DNA from: Shewanella putrefaciens
Lineage (GTDB): Bacteria; Pseudomonadota; Gammaproteobacteria; Enterobacterales; Shewanellaceae
DNA: 64,000 nucleotides
Assembly (NCBI RefSeq): GCF_016406305.1
Contig: NZ_CP066369.1
Span: forward strand, 638,501-702,500
Reading direction: 5' to 3'
Shown here: positions 63,234 through 64,000 of the stretch, piece by piece
Numbering within the stretch: position 1 is the stretch's first letter
Layout of the letters: the number at the start of each line of letters is the position of its first letter
Position numbers and translations under genes: made by a program
Notes under the pieces: model-generated
Seen by the model: only the letters and a program-made list of their open reading frames with translations
Database searches by the model: none
Told to the model about the DNA's origin: nothing

Positions 63234-64000
63234 ATGGCACAAGATTTATCAAGATTACCCACGGCGCTTTATACCCAGCAGCAAATTAGGGAAGCTGAGT
63301 TGCTCGCAGTGACTGAGGGTGAGTCGACATTTTATGGCTTGGTCGAGCGGGCGGGTCGTGCTGCTTTTGAATGTTTGGTTAAACATTGTGCCGAGCGGGG
63401 CGGTATTCAATCTAAAACAGTCTCAATCCTCGTTGGCAGCGGTAATAATGGTGCCGATGCCTTAGTCTGTGCTCGGCTTTTGCTTGAGGCGGGGATCTCG
63501 GTTTGTGTCATGTTGCTCAAAACTACTGGCAGCGACGAGTTTGAACAGGCATTAACGGCTTACCTTAATCAAGGTGGTACGGCTCAATCCATTAAAACTG
63601 AAGATATTCTACAGGCAGAGATCATAGTTGATGGTCTGCTTGGGACTGGCGTGCAGGGCAGTGTACGGGAGGAAACGGCAGAGTTGATCCACGCCGTTAA
63701 CCAAAGTACTGCCTGGGTATTGAGCCTAGATCTCCCGTCGGGAATTATTGCCGATACGGGGACTGTTGCGGGGGTTGCTGTTATGGCCGATGTGACCCTA
63801 TGTTTTGGCGGTATAAAACAGGGGTTACTCACCAGCAAGGCGCGGCACTATAGCGGTTTTATTGAATTTGCCGATCTAGGTTTAACGCCATTCTTTAGAG
63901 ATTGCAACGCCTTACGTGTTGGCAGAGAAATGCTAAAAGGCTATTTTGCCGCCCGTGCGAGGGATAGTCATAAGGGGCAATCGGGCAAAGTGACTCTGAT
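63234..64000 (+). CDS. nnr: NAD(P)HX epimerase/dehydratase Nnr, N-terminal part (3' cut by window)
   Basis: About 255 residues are inside the window, covering the YjeF_N epimerase domain and the start of the dehydratase domain (KGQSGKVTL). It repairs hydrated NAD(P)H. Domain marks: ALYTQQQIREAE, ERAGRAAFE, SLDLPSGI and GGIKQGLL. The nucleotide loop reads GSGNNGADALV, where the usual motif is GNNGGDG. AGGAG seven bases upstream supports ATG 63234. Confidence 0.92.
   Translation, partial: MAQDLSRLPTALYTQQQIREAELLAVTEGESTFYGLVERAGRAAFECLVKHCAERGGIQSKTVSILVGSGNNGADALVCARLLLEAGISVCVMLLKTTGSDEFEQALTAYLNQGGTAQSIKTEDILQAEIIVDGLLGTGVQGSVREETAELIHAVNQSTAWVLSLDLPSGIIADTGTVAGVAVMADVTLCFGGIKQGLLTSKARHYSGFIEFADLGLTPFFRDCNALRVGREMLKGYFAARARDSHKGQSGKVTL

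Noticed and set aside
1..64000. Prophage, insertion sequence or CRISPR content
   Set aside because: No transposase, integrase, phage structural protein, cas gene or repeat-spacer series was seen in either strand.

Overview
The window looks like the chromosome of a Shewanella-type gammaproteobacterium. The evidence is the high identity of its housekeeping proteins (RimK, CmoM, RapA, RraB, Psd, RsgA, Orn, HU) to enterobacterial and marine gammaproteobacterial families, the density of c-di-GMP and two-component genes, a TorF-type porin, an RcsF-like lipoprotein and DUF3016/DUF3392/DUF3530 proteins. Genus assignment is inference from family content and gene order; no 16S rRNA gene is present.

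Layout. 0-3.2 kb: end of a beta-CASP RNA metallohydrolase, an RcsF-like lipoprotein, a QEGLA-motif protein, a PA3496-family small protein and a candidate 29-codon ORF. 3.4-7.8 kb: a three-gene signalling operon (CHASE histidine kinase, single-domain receiver, REC-GGDEF-EAL). 7.9-17.9 kb: rimK, TorF porin, HU, a double-receiver protein, small hypothetical proteins, an EAL-CBS-GGDEF protein, a TraB/GumN protein and cmoM. 18.2-24.5 kb: a MaoC-like dehydratase, an aldo/keto reductase, fhs, an MscS-type channel and small membrane proteins. 24.7-28.0 kb: a zinc-uptake operon (small His/Cys protein, His-rich outer-membrane protein, ZnuA-like, ZnuB-like, no ATPase). 28.2-32.7 kb: plsC, rraB, a PAS-GGDEF cyclase with a REC-CheC protein, and a crotonase. 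32.8-36.5 kb: an accessory-looking block of three secreted proteins (two paralogues plus DUF1254/DUF1214) followed by over 900 bp with only decayed frames. 36.5-50.6 kb: DUF3530 protein, rapA, a PIN-PhoH ATPase, a hybrid histidine kinase, a zinc metalloprotease and an atypical Ser/Thr kinase. 50.8-61.5 kb: tpm, bfd with a candidate Fur box, a hydroxyacid dehydrogenase, a glycerophosphodiesterase, an MscM-like channel, a DMT transporter, psd, rsgA and orn. 61.5-64 kb: three identical tRNA-Gly(GCC) genes flanked by expanded, degenerate tRNA-Gly copies, then a helical protein and the start of nnr.

The clearest unusual structures are the tRNA-Gly array with insertion-bearing degenerate copies, the REC-CheC/GGDEF pair, the znu-like operon without its ATPase, the secreted-protein block with decayed flank, and a Ser/Thr kinase with HGD/DWG motifs and an unrecognised C-terminal half. 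Gene order mscM-psd-rsgA-orn-(tRNA-Gly)x3-nnr matches that of E. coli, so the right end is ancestral backbone. Nothing resembling a prophage, an integrase, a CRISPR array or an intact insertion sequence was seen.
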